Below are positions 51,636 through 61,500 of a DNA stretch of 64,000 bases, piece by piece. Each line of letters starts with the position of its first letter. Position 1 is the stretch's first letter. The position numbers and the translations under genes are program-made. Origin of the DNA: Mariniblastus sp. (GTDB taxonomy: Bacteria > Planctomycetota > Planctomycetia > Pirellulales > Pirellulaceae); the NCBI GenBank assembly GCA_029247405.1, contig JAQWLH010000156.1, positions 1-64,000 on the forward strand, written 5' to 3'. The notes under the pieces are model-generated. The model did not search any database, was not told where the DNA came from, and saw only the letters and a program-made list of their open reading frames with translations.

Positions 51636-53054
51636 TTACTTCCAGCGTACTGCTTTGATGTGCTCGCTGATTTCCTGTTTGACTTGAGGCATTGAAAACG
51701 AACGATAAACGCCTGCTGCCGATTGGATATATTGAGTGTTGATACCAACCACCGTTCCGTCATCGGTTATCAGTGGGCCGCCGGAATTTCCTGGATTGAT
51801 TTCCGCGTTGTGTTGGATCCAATGCCGACTTGAGCCTTCTTCCCTGGAGCACAGGCCAACGGTCCCAGAGGTCATAACAAAATCGAATTCACGAGATTTA
51901 AACTGCTTGGAAAGGTCCGAGCGGTCATCCATCGATCGAGCTAAAGCTGCGACATTCTCCTCCTGCGAGTAGGCTACACTGGAGGCCCCTGGGAAACCAA
52001 CGGCACTGACTTCTGTTGCCCGTGCCAAGTCTGCCTCATCACTGAGACGAAATGGCCGTTCAAATTTGTGATCGACTTTCAAGATGGCCAAATCGAGTGA
52101 ACCTGATACGTAAACGATCTCCGCAGAGAGTTTCTCGCCGCCGACAAAGACCCAAACACGTTCTTCAGCATCAAGGTTGTCATTTTTCTTGAGTTTTTGT
52201 TTCCAGGTATCAGTCCTGGAATATTTGACAATCTCTTCCACGACGTGCTTGTTAGTAAGCAAATGTCCGTTTGAAGATACAGCAAACCCAGTTCCACGAC
52301 TAAATGGCACTTCCACGAGATCACCCTCCTCGGTGATGACTCGAAAACCACAAACCACTAATGCCAGTGCCTCTTGAAGTGCGGTCTCATCAGTTGATGA
52401 TGAAATGTAACTGGGAGTGCCAAACATACTTGAAATAAACAAGTAACCAATCAGCAAAATCACTCCACCGGTGACACCAAACCCGGCGAGGGCAAGTGCC
52501 TTTTTCTTGAAGGATCGTTGCTGGCTTGCTGCAACGAGTTTCTGCTCAATCTCTTTCGCTTGGGTGATTTTCTGAGCCGTCGAATCCCATCTTTCGACTA
52601 ATGCTTCAAGCCCATCCAACGTCGGTCGCTGCTCAAAAACAGCTTGCCCCAATTTGATTTGAAGTTCGGAAATTCCGATGGCTAGCTCTTTGGCTTCATT
52701 CGCCTTTTCTTTGTCTCCCGCGATTCCCGATTGGTTGGCAAGATCGAACGATTTTTGCCGCTGCTCCAATTCCCTGATTGTTTCAGCCTCGGAAGGCAAT
52801 TCGACGTTCGCTTGGATGGCTAATGCGCCAATATCTCGAGGGATCCGTTTTTCCAAATTAGTTCTTAGTTTCTTTAGCTCGCTACGAGTCTGAAGAAGTT
52901 GTGTCTGCCGCGCGCCTTCGTCAAGTGCTTCCTTGGACACGTCTTTTAACGTTTGAACGACACCGCCGAGGACATTGGCAACCGTGTTGCCAGCAGATGA
53001 TGTGTTTTGTCCCTCGTCTTTAGACGGCGAGGGTTTTTCAGGGTTTGCGGACAT
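51636..53054 (-). CDS. Membrane-anchored trypsin-like serine protease with cytoplasmic coiled coil
   Basis: From the ATG at 53054 the product is 472 residues. It has no signal peptide. The first ~180 residues are charged and helical (likely coiled coil), then basic SFKKKAL precedes one transmembrane segment (about 187-209, LALAGFGVTGGVILLIGYLF). The C-terminal half is an S1 (DegP/HtrA-like) protease with His270 (LLTNKHVV), Asp321 (SGSLDLAILKV) and Ser424 (INPGNSGGPLITD). No PDZ domain is visible. This topology puts the protease in the periplasm with a cytoplasmic helical arm. The longer frame starting at 53114 is less likely. It is a single gene with a 490-base upstream region. Confidence 0.87.
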   Translation of the reverse strand: MSANPEKPSPSKDEGQNTSSAGNTVANVLGGVVQTLKDVSKEALDEGARQTQLLQTRSELKKLRTNLEKRIPRDIGALAIQANVELPSEAETIRELEQRQKSFDLANQSGIAGDKEKANEAKELAIGISELQIKLGQAVFEQRPTLDGLEALVERWDSTAQKITQAKEIEQKLVAASQQRSFKKKALALAGFGVTGGVILLIGYLFISSMFGTPSYISSSTDETALQEALALVVCGFRVITEEGDLVEVPFSRGTGFAVSSNGHLLTNKHVVEEIVKYSRTDTWKQKLKKNDNLDAEERVWVFVGGEKLSAEIVYVSGSLDLAILKVDHKFERPFRLSDEADLARATEVSAVGFPGASSVAYSQEENVAALARSMDDRSDLSKQFKSREFDFVMTSGTVGLCSREEGSSRHWIQHNAEINPGNSGGPLITDDGTVVGINTQYIQSAAGVYRSFSMPQVKQEISEHIKAVRWK

Positions 53055-53548
53055 CAGGAGAAACCAGCCAGTTGAATTGTAGGAGTTTCGAAATCGACTG
53101 GTGGTTCCATCCACTGGGGCAAATGATAGGTTTCACCAATCACTTATGCTTTAATACTTGCCCAGTTGAAATATTTGTTTTTGGTGGTCCCGAATTGTCG
53201 ACGATTTTAAGTGTTCTCTTTAGTATATCACGCGGGATAGCATGGGTCCAATTAACCCGATGGCTTGGTGGAGTTGAGCAGTCGGTTTTAAATTTTATTT
53301 TGTAAAGGGCGTTCGGAAATAAACCTTTGATATCGAATGTGGTTGCGATGCTTGATCGCGGATAGCGCGGATGGTGTCGTCTAATCCCCTTGGTTGGTTG
53401 GGGAGTTTGATGTTCAGAATTGGAGGGTGGATTGTGTTAAGATTTAGGAACAAATCTATTCACCAAGGAATAGTCCAAAATTGAATTCACTTTTAGAGAA
53501 AATCTTTGGTTTGGTATTTCGAGTGAAACGGAAGGGATTTTCGAATCC
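53055..53548. other. Divergent intergenic region, AT-rich
   Basis: About 490 bases between the protease gene and the plus-strand reductase/dehydratase pair. No gene. Promoters for both directions should be here, with AT-rich stretches around 53300-53480; I could not assign boxes with confidence. Confidence 0.45.
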
Positions 53549-54517
53549 ATGAAGATTGATGTAATTTCTGCGGAAACGGTACAGAATTCGATTTCGATGA
53601 CGCGGGCAATTGAACTGATGCGCGATGCCTATTTGGCTTTAACACGCAAAGAAGTCGACGTGCCTCTCAGGACAACATTGGTCAATGAGAATGGAACGGT
53701 TTTATACAAGCCGGCTTATTCAGATTCAGAAAAAATATTTTGCGCTAAGATCGTCTCCGTGTTTCCCGGTAATGCCAGTCAAGGGCTCGCAGTATGTCCT
53801 GGCGTGATCATTGTGAATTCAGCCGAAACGGGGATGCCGGTTGCGATGGTGGAGGCGGGATACTTGACCGCATTACGTACCGGCGCGGGGACCGGAGTTG
53901 CGACAGATTTATTATCCGCCAGAGATGCCAAGATCGCTGCGTTATTCGGCACTGGTGGGCAGGCTCGTCATCAGTTGGAGGCGATGCTCGCTGTCAGGGA
54001 TCTAGAGACTGTTTTTGTTTTTTCAAAAAAGTCTGAAAATGCTCGCAGGTTTTGTGAAGAGAATCGCGACTTGGTTGGGAATTGCCAGTTGGTTGCCGAC
54101 CCGGATCGCGCGGAACTTAAGCGATGTGAAGTAATCACCACTGCAACGACTAGCCCTACTGCAGTTTTTTCAGATGAAGAGATTTCGGCTAATTGCCATA
54201 TCAATGCGATTGGGGCATTGGGAAAAGATCGCACGGAGCTTAGTCATCAGACCTTGCTTGGCAGTCGGATTTTTGTGGATGAACGAAAGGCCTGTCTGGC
54301 GGAAGCTGGTGAGATTTGTTTAATGCGCAAGGCTGGGTTGCTGCCCGAGGATTTTCGAGTTAAGGAAATTGGCGAGCTACTTGCCAGCGGTCATACTCCA
54401 CCCGTTAGCAAGACCGAGCGGACCATATTTATCTCCGTTGGAAACGCAATACAGGATTTGGTTTGTGTTGCGGAGTTATTGCGAACCTCAAAGCCAACAC
54501 AGACTTTCCAAATCTAA
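53549..54517 (+). CDS. Ornithine cyclodeaminase/mu-crystallin family protein, likely pyrroline-2-carboxylate reductase
   Basis: The 322-residue protein has the OCD/mu-crystallin fold. N-terminal strands precede the substrate-region segment AKIVSVFPGNASQGLAVCPG. A Rossmann core has the nucleotide loop LFGTGGQARHQLEAM and then VFVFSKKSENARRF. TTATTSPTAVFSDEEI and HINAIGALGKDRTEL follow. Family members act as ornithine cyclodeaminase, alanine dehydrogenase, or delta1-pyrroline-2-carboxylate (Pyr2C) reductase. The gene directly ahead of the trans-3-hydroxyproline dehydratase makes the last one most likely: Pyr2C + NAD(P)H to L-proline. The stop lies 34 bases before the TTG start of the dehydratase. 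Confidence 0.85.
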   Translation: MKIDVISAETVQNSISMTRAIELMRDAYLALTRKEVDVPLRTTLVNENGTVLYKPAYSDSEKIFCAKIVSVFPGNASQGLAVCPGVIIVNSAETGMPVAMVEAGYLTALRTGAGTGVATDLLSARDAKIAALFGTGGQARHQLEAMLAVRDLETVFVFSKKSENARRFCEENRDLVGNCQLVADPDRAELKRCEVITTATTSPTAVFSDEEISANCHINAIGALGKDRTELSHQTLLGSRIFVDERKACLAEAGEICLMRKAGLLPEDFRVKEIGELLASGHTPPVSKTERTIFISVGNAIQDLVCVAELLRTSKPTQTFQI

Positions 54518-54551
54518 TCGGGCGTGCCAAAAATGTATTGATTGGATCCCA

Positions 54552-55613
54552 TTGAATACCTACCAAAAAATTCAACAACTGAAAACTTTCTGTCCTCCAG
54601 ATGAATGGCTTACCATCCATACGGTCGATTTACACACCGGTGGCGAGCCTCTTCGTGTCGTTGTCGATGGGTTTCCTGAACTGGTTGGAGGTTCAGTACT
54701 TGAGTATCGGCGATATATGCAGCGCAATTACGATCATTTGAGAACCACTCTGATGTTCGAACCGCGGGGCCATGCCGATATGTATGGCTGCCTACTCCTG
54801 CCGCCCAATGATCCGTCGGGTGATTTCGGCGTCATTTTTTTACATAACGAAGGATACAGCACGATGTGCGGCCATGCGATCATTGCCCTCACCAAGTTGG
54901 CTGTTTGCATGGGGTGGGTGGAGGCAGTAGAAGGTCAAACGCAATTAAAAATCGACGCACCCTGCGGGCGCATCCTTTCTTATTTGACAGTGGAGTCTGG
55001 CGAAGTAAAAGACATTCGATTTCATTGCGTTCCGTCCTTTGTCGTTGACCTCGATCTGAAAATCAATACTCCTTCACTGGGCGAAATCACGTGGGACCTC
55101 GCGTATGGTGGCGCGTTCTATGCGTATGTGGACATGAATAAACACCGGTTCGCTTTTAATCTTCAGGGCGAAAGTTACCGCCGGCTGATTGAAGCTGGGA
55201 AAGAAATTAAGAAGTCGATCCAAGGATCTGGCTTGGAAATCAAACATCCCTATGAGCCCGATCTAGGCTTTCTCTACGGTGTCATTTTTACCGGCGACGC
55301 GTTGACTCAAGATGTCGAGAGCCGAAATGTCTGCGTCTTTGCTGATGGAGAAGTCGATCGAAGTCCAACGGGTTCTGGTGTTTCTGGTCGAATGGCCATC
55401 TGTCATCAACGCGGTGAATTGGGGCTTGGAGAATCGATGTCCATCGAAAGTATTACGGGAAGCGTTTTCACCGGTAAAGTGCATGAGCTTACCCGGTTCG
55501 CGACCTATGACGCTGTCATCCCTGAGGTTTCAGGGAATGCGCATATCGTGGGGATGAATACCCTGGTCATTGACCCAAGTGATCCAATCCAGAATGGATT
55601 CATATTACGTTAG
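54552..55613 (+). CDS. Proline racemase family: trans-3-hydroxy-L-proline dehydratase
   Basis: The 353-residue product starts at TTG (54552); the open frame reaches 54369 inside the previous gene, but only this start gives the family N-terminus (EWLTIHTVDLHTGGEPLR). The first catalytic Cys is in EGYSTMCGHAI. At the second catalytic position the motif reads D-R-S-P-T-G-S-G, where racemases and epimerases have Cys. Thr there marks trans-3-hydroxy-L-proline dehydratases, which remove water to give Pyr2C. Pairing with the upstream reductase gives a two-step route from trans-3-hydroxy-L-proline to L-proline. Such hydroxyproline occurs in collagen-type and algal or sponge proteins, fitting a marine polymer degrader. 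Confidence 0.9.
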   Translation: MNTYQKIQQLKTFCPPDEWLTIHTVDLHTGGEPLRVVVDGFPELVGGSVLEYRRYMQRNYDHLRTTLMFEPRGHADMYGCLLLPPNDPSGDFGVIFLHNEGYSTMCGHAIIALTKLAVCMGWVEAVEGQTQLKIDAPCGRILSYLTVESGEVKDIRFHCVPSFVVDLDLKINTPSLGEITWDLAYGGAFYAYVDMNKHRFAFNLQGESYRRLIEAGKEIKKSIQGSGLEIKHPYEPDLGFLYGVIFTGDALTQDVESRNVCVFADGEVDRSPTGSGVSGRMAICHQRGELGLGESMSIESITGSVFTGKVHELTRFATYDAVIPEVSGNAHIVGMNTLVIDPSDPIQNGFILR

Positions 55614-55713
55614 TCCATTTTTTAATGGAGTTTCAATTTAGGTTGAGGGTCAGGCTACAATGACCGGTCGACAACGAGTCCTCATTTTAAAATCACCATT
55701 TGTTGGGATAGTC

Positions 55714-57234
55714 ATGCTTTGTTCAACCAAATCCGTTTGTTATGCCGTCGCTTCGATTGCGTGGTTGTGTTGCTCGGGAGTCGTTGGTTTAGGGATCGCG
55801 TCGCCAGTAGATTCTGTCGCGGATCGCTCGCAATCGAAGCGGAACATTATATTTGTGCTTAGTGATGATCACAGGTATGACTTCATGAGTTGCGTTGATG
55901 GTTGTCCCAAGTTTTTAAAGACACCTAACATGGATCGGATGGCGTCGGGGGGGGCTTTAATTCAAAATGCCTTCGTCAGTACTTCGCTCTGCTCACCTAG
56001 TCGGGCTTCAATCTTGACAGGGCAATACATGCACCATCACCAAGTGGTTGATAACCAACGGCCGGTGGCAGATGGAACGATCTTTTTTCCGCAGCAGCTT
56101 CAACGGATCGGTTACGAAACTGCTTTTGTGGGGAAATGGCACATGGGGCATGAAGATGACAAGCCCCGCCGCGGATTCGACCATTGGGCTAGTTTTCGGG
56201 GACAAGGATCGTATTTCAATCCGACACTGAACATTAATGGTCAACGGAAAACGATTGAAGGTTACACAACCGATGTGCTGACTGACCAAGCGCTTCAATG
56301 GCTTGAAGAGCGAGATAAGAAAAAATCATTTTGCCTTTATCTGTCGTTCAAGGCCACTCACTATCCGTTCCAACCGGCCCCGCGGAATCGTGGTAAATTC
56401 GCCGATGAGAAGATTGAGTATCCCGAAACAATGGCCAATACCGAACGGAACTATCAAACGCAGCCCCACTGGGTCCGTGAACGTCGGTTCAGTATTCATG
56501 GAGTTGACCATATGGAGACGGGAGCCTTTGATAAAGATCCCGTCCCTGATTTTGATGCGCTCTATCATCAATATGCTGAGTGTGTTTTAGGAATCGATCA
56601 GAACCTGGGACGCGTACTCGATTGGCTCAAAAAAGAGGAGCTCGATAGCAGTACGATCGTGGTGTACATGGGCGATAACGGATTTGAATTGGGTGAGCAC
56701 GGATTTTATGACAAACGAGACGCTTTCGAACACTCAATTCGGGTCCCAATGTTGGCCTACGCCCCAGGCCTGATTCAACCGGGAACCAAAATCAAAAAGT
56801 TGATTCAGAATATTGATATCGCTCCAACTTTGCTTGATATGGCTGGTGCGAATCAGCAGCAGCAAGATGAGATGGAAATGGATGGTCGGTCGTTTCTGCC
56901 ATTACTTCGAGCAGAGGCGATCGATTGGCGAAAGCACATTCTTTATGAGTACCACTGGGAGTGGAACTTTCCCGCCACTCCCACGACGTTTGCAATTCGG
57001 ACGGATCGTTATAAGTACATCTACTACCATGGGGTTTGGGACCACAACGGTTTCTACGATCTGGAAACAGACCCTCTCGAGCGTCATAATTTGATTAATG
57101 TCCCTGCATTCGAGCAGCAAATTAACAAAATGAAGCAACAGCTGTTTACCGAGTTAGATGCCTCGGGTGGATTGGCGATTCCTGCACGGCCTCCCAAGGG
57201 AGAACGTCTTGACCAGCGAAAATTAAAACGCTGA
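55714..57234 (+). CDS. Secreted sulfatase
   Basis: From the ATG at 55714 the product is 506 residues (the frame opens at ATG 55660, which would lengthen the signal region to about 45 residues). Sulfatase signatures are NIIFVLSDDHRYD, the active-site SLCSPSRASILTGQ with Cys111 (longer-start numbering) as formylglycine site, and VGKWHMGHE. MGDNGFELGEHGFYDKRD supplies the last metal and sulfate-binding residues. It differs from the sulfatase at 32223-33941 in motif details and so belongs to another subfamily. The substrate is unknown. A hydroxyproline route lies just upstream, but operon membership is unclear because 100 bases separate them. Confidence 0.92.
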   Translation: MLCSTKSVCYAVASIAWLCCSGVVGLGIASPVDSVADRSQSKRNIIFVLSDDHRYDFMSCVDGCPKFLKTPNMDRMASGGALIQNAFVSTSLCSPSRASILTGQYMHHHQVVDNQRPVADGTIFFPQQLQRIGYETAFVGKWHMGHEDDKPRRGFDHWASFRGQGSYFNPTLNINGQRKTIEGYTTDVLTDQALQWLEERDKKKSFCLYLSFKATHYPFQPAPRNRGKFADEKIEYPETMANTERNYQTQPHWVRERRFSIHGVDHMETGAFDKDPVPDFDALYHQYAECVLGIDQNLGRVLDWLKKEELDSSTIVVYMGDNGFELGEHGFYDKRDAFEHSIRVPMLAYAPGLIQPGTKIKKLIQNIDIAPTLLDMAGANQQQQDEMEMDGRSFLPLLRAEAIDWRKHILYEYHWEWNFPATPTTFAIRTDRYKYIYYHGVWDHNGFYDLETDPLERHNLINVPAFEQQINKMKQQLFTELDASGGLAIPARPPKGERLDQRKLKR

Positions 57235-57311
57235 TTGTTTGAGAAGCGATTGTTTCTGGTTTAAGTTCAAAGTTCGGCATGTCTGCGAGGCGTTGCTGAA
57301 ACGGCCGGCAA

Positions 57312-58445
57312 CTAGTCGTGTTGTTTTTTTGGACTCAAAAACTGTTTGTCAAAAAAGTCTGCTGACATTTTAAAAAGTGATTCGGGTGTGTCGTTTTTGG
57401 CATTCCGAAATCCATGCCCCCCGCCAACCACTTTGTAAAGTTTGCTTGTCACGCGTGACTTGATTAACGCCGAGTGCAACAGTTCGCTTTGGTTGTAGCA
57501 AACCGCCAAGTCGTTACTGCCATGTAAGATCAAGAAAGGGGGAGTCTGGGAGGAGATATATTTGATTGGGTTTGCCAGTTGCGTTTGTGTTGGTACTGTC
57601 TGAATCGCTGCGCCAATGAATCGGGATTCGGGTGAGTCGGCTGCATCATGGTCTATGTTTGATGGAAAGTCATTCATCCTTAAAAAATCGGTTGGTCCAA
57701 ACCAGTCACAAATGGCGTTGGGACGCGAAGAAAAGTTTGCGTTTTCTTCGTGAATCGCGTCCCACTGTTTGACATCGCCCGCGGTACCAAGAAGGGCAAC
57801 CAGATGTCCTCCTGCACTCGAACCCCACGCGCCTACACGCTTGGGGTCCATGCCATACGTTTTCGCATTGGCACGCACCCAGCGTACCGCAGCTTTGCAG
57901 TCAGCGATCGCTGCCGGAAAGGTAGCTTCACCACTAAGCCGATACTCAACAGAAACAAGAATATAGCCGCGTTGAAGCATGGCGAGCGCTTGGCGTGGAT
58001 TGTTTTTTGAGCCGCTTTTCCAGCCGCCGCCATGAATCCACATCACCACTGGCATCGGTTTGCTTGGCTTGGTCTTGGGCGCATACAAATCAAGTTTGAG
58101 TTCGCGACTCTCGATGGTCGCATAAGTGATGTTTGCCGTGAGTTCGATTCCCTCAGGTAATCGTGAACCCTTTTTAGAATCAGGTTGTTTTCTGTTGTTT
58201 CGATGGCGGAGGCGATTACGAAAATCAGAGTCCTCCTGAGGTGAGAGAAAGTCATCCCCGTTAGAATCTACTCGGTCGAACAAGCCTGCTTCAAATCGGG
58301 CGGGAAACTCTTGCCTTGAGACTTTTCCGTCTCCATTGGAATCCCAGGCTTTAAAGGCATCGTGTTGACCTTGTCCTTGTGCATTCAAGCATGTCGTAAT
58401 CGCAGTGGTGGTCAAAGCAAAAATGAAGGCGATATGAGTTCTCAC
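57312..58445 (-). CDS. Secreted EF-hand plus alpha/beta-hydrolase (BD-FAE-like esterase)
   Basis: The 377-residue protein has a signal peptide (AFIFALTTTAITTCLNAQ). Two EF-hand-like loops follow (AWDSNGDGKVSRQEF and RVDSNGDDFLSPQED), then an alpha/beta hydrolase. The hydrolase has the oxyanion segment WIHGGGWKSGS, the nucleophile elbow GSSAGGHLV, ILHGSNDLAV (acid) and GGGHGF (base). This layout matches planctomycete bifunctional/feruloyl-esterase-like hydrolases; EF hands bind calcium. It probably cleaves esters on carbohydrate polymers outside or in the periplasm. It is convergent with the sulfatase and lies downstream of the ThuA gene. Confidence 0.87.
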   Translation of the reverse strand: MRTHIAFIFALTTTAITTCLNAQGQGQHDAFKAWDSNGDGKVSRQEFPARFEAGLFDRVDSNGDDFLSPQEDSDFRNRLRHRNNRKQPDSKKGSRLPEGIELTANITYATIESRELKLDLYAPKTKPSKPMPVVMWIHGGGWKSGSKNNPRQALAMLQRGYILVSVEYRLSGEATFPAAIADCKAAVRWVRANAKTYGMDPKRVGAWGSSAGGHLVALLGTAGDVKQWDAIHEENANFSSRPNAICDWFGPTDFLRMNDFPSNIDHDAADSPESRFIGAAIQTVPTQTQLANPIKYISSQTPPFLILHGSNDLAVCYNQSELLHSALIKSRVTSKLYKVVGGGHGFRNAKNDTPESLFKMSADFFDKQFLSPKKQHD

Positions 58446-58577
58446 GGTTATCTAACTTTCGTCATTATTGGAACTGCTTGGGAATCGCTTTGGCTCGTGG
58501 GGAAAGATGCTGAATCCAAACCGCGCCTTAATATCAAGGAAGCGGTGGTGGAGGATTGAGTGGCAACGGAACGAGTT

Positions 58578-61500
58578 CTATTTCACACTTGCATTTTTGG
58601 GTTGGCGTCGCTGACGCGGTCTCTTGTCGTCAACATTTTCTTTGACCCGGGCATCACTCACTTCGGGCGAGGGGCAGCCATTGGGGGGGACCTTGAGTTT
58701 GGCAGTCCAGAGAATGGCGTTAAGCATCACTTTGCGAAAGTTTTCGTCTTGCCAACTGACGTGGTTGTGTGCGCCGGTGAATCCAAATCCTCGTCCCCCG
58801 CCCGGCCTTTGGTATGCCCAGGCGACGTGTTGTTTCTCGCCCGCCGCGACGGCCTTGCGAACGGCAGCGTTTCCACTTCGTTCACCATCGGGACGCATCA
58901 AAGTTTTTTGGGGAGGAAGGTCAGATAGAATCGGGGTGACGTTCTTAAGGTCTTTCACAAATCGCATGTGGTAATACCACTCGTCATGAACCGTGAACGG
59001 TTCGACTCCATTGGCAATTGGGTGGTCCGGGAAATCTCTGAAATTTGGAGCCCAATGCGGATTTACGGACCAGTTGAGATCACAAAAGCCACCCATCCAT
59101 TCGAGAAATTTTTCACCTGGTTTACCCTTCTCTGCTTCGGTTGCCCAGTGGACCATGACGACCCCGACACCTCGCTTCATTAATGCGTCGAACTCATCTA
59201 GATGTGCATTTAAAACATGACCACGATGACCCGTGCAAAAAATCACGATCGCGGCTGCATCATCAAAAATTGAAAGGTCTTTAGGGTATCCGTAGTGAGG
59301 TACCAGCACGGGTTCAATCTCAAGCCCCGATTTGACCAAAGCGTCGGCAAGGATCATGTTGCCCGCGCGGTGCTCGTGTTCCATCGGACCGTGGCTGGGT
59401 TTACCAGAAATAAACACTACTTTCTTTTTATTCGTGCTGGTTTGCAACTTCGGTTGGGTTGGGGGGGCCTGTTGATTCGTGACAATCTCAACCTTGTTCC
59501 AATAAGCCCACTCATTGGCCCAGTTGTTGGGGCTGTTTTCAATTGATAGTTCGATTGTCTGGCCTGCAAAGAGCGAGAGGTCGATCGTTGCATCGAGCCA
59601 TTCGTTTTTCGCGACAGTTTTTGAGGAAACAAGTCGGTCGGTAAGTATTTGTCCGTTGGCGAAAACCTTTAGTTGCCAGTCGCCATGAGGATGGTGACTA
59701 ACGCGAATATTCAGTTTTGTTTCGCCAATTGAAGGTATTTTTAATTGGCGATAAAGGCTGCTGGGCGTCTTTTTGTCGAGCGGATGTGTTTGAACGGCAA
59801 CCCGGTTCCTGAAGACTTTGTGATGAACTACTCCCCCCTCACCGACATTGCGAACTTTGAATCCAGGAGCCACTTTTTGGAGGGTCCATTGCCACTCGGT
59901 ATTTGACTTCTTGCTCGTCTTGGTCGGTCGGTTGAGGTTGGCTTTGACGTCTCCGGTTACCATTCGACGGGCAACGAATTCTTGCAGTTTGGGGATTTTT
60001 CCATTCAGGACCAGTTTCAACGCCTTGGGTTGGTGGTTAGGAACCATCGGTTCAAGGCCGAACCAATACATGCGAGGTAAATTGTTGTCATCGATATCTT
60101 CGGCGTGCGACACAAGGCCATCCAGTATTGGCCAACGATCCGAAAAGGGTAACCGCTGGACGGCAGAAGCGAGAAAGAGTCGGACGATTTTTGATGAATC
60201 AGATCTGGCCATCTCCTCGAATCGGTCAAGTACATTTCTTGAGATTTTGGCAAGAGGATCTGTCGTTAGTGTGACTTTTGAGTGGCCGGTTCCCGTCGGC
60301 TGAAAAGCATTCACATCGCTTTGATCACAAAGAAACTGAATCGCCCAGCCGCGAACGTAGGGGTCATCGTGACTGAGTAACGGAACAAGTTTCGCTTCCT
60401 CCAGTCCTCCGGTTACTTGAAGCGCCCACAAGGCGCGAAGCCGCTTGGGTGATGTCGCGGCTGTTTCGAACTGGGATCTTAGTTGGCGGTGCACTTGTGC
60501 ATCATTCAGCTTTCCACTGGCAGCTCGGAATTGAAGCAGTGTACGTGCTTGTCTTACATACCAGTCGTTGGAATGGGTTTGTAAATCAACCAGTTTTTTG
60601 TCCGACAAAGCCGCGAGATTGGGGCGCGATATCGGTTCGGCTCCCTCAGGCATGACGCGGTAGATTCTTCCACTATTGGGGAAGTTGATCGAGTTGCCAC
60701 AAACGTCGGTGTCATGCCAATCAAGAATGTAGACCCCTCCCTCGGGGCCAATTTCAATGCTGAATCCAACCCAAGCCATATCGTTGGTCGGCATAAAATC
60801 GTCTCCGTGTTTGCCAATGAAGCTCGATCCGTTTGGCACCATGTAATCTGTGAGCAATGCGTGCTCATGAATATTACACATGAATAGATGGCTTCGGTCG
60901 TTGTAGGGGGCGGGAAACGCATCGGCTAAATAGAATCTCGCCCCTCCGTGGGCAGACAAATGCGTATGGTCGCGAATCGTTTTAATGTCGTCGTAGATGT
61001 ATGGGTTTATGTGAGGTCGGCTTTGTTTGTGATAGACGCCGCCCTGGACGATATGAAACAAGTGCGGGATTACACAGCAGGTTGCAAAGCCTTGGCCGTG
61101 ATCATCAAAGTCAAAGCCCCAGGGGTTGGACAAGCCGCGGGCATGGATTTCAAATTTCTTCCGTGTGGGATGGTATCGCCAAATTCCACCGTCGATGAAT
61201 TGTCGGTCATTTTCCACATCTCCAGGTTTTCCAACCATCGATTGAGTAAAAACACCATGGCATCCATAGAGCCACCCATCGGGGCCCCAAATGAAACTGT
61301 TAAGCGTCTCATGTCGATCGTTGATGCCCCAGCCATCAAGTAAGATTTCGGGTGGACCATCGGGTTTGTCATCGCCGTCAGCATCCGGGATGAAAGTAAG
61401 GTTGGGGGGAGAGCCGACAAAGACTCCACCAAAACCGCAGGCAATTCCAGAGGTGAAAGTGAGGGTGTCTGTGAATGTTTTCTTTTTATCGAAAATGCCA

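Noticed and set aside
54369-54551. Longer start for the proline-racemase-family gene
   Set aside because: It would overlap the reductase gene by about 150 bases with residues unlike the family; the TTG at 54552 gives the expected N-terminus.
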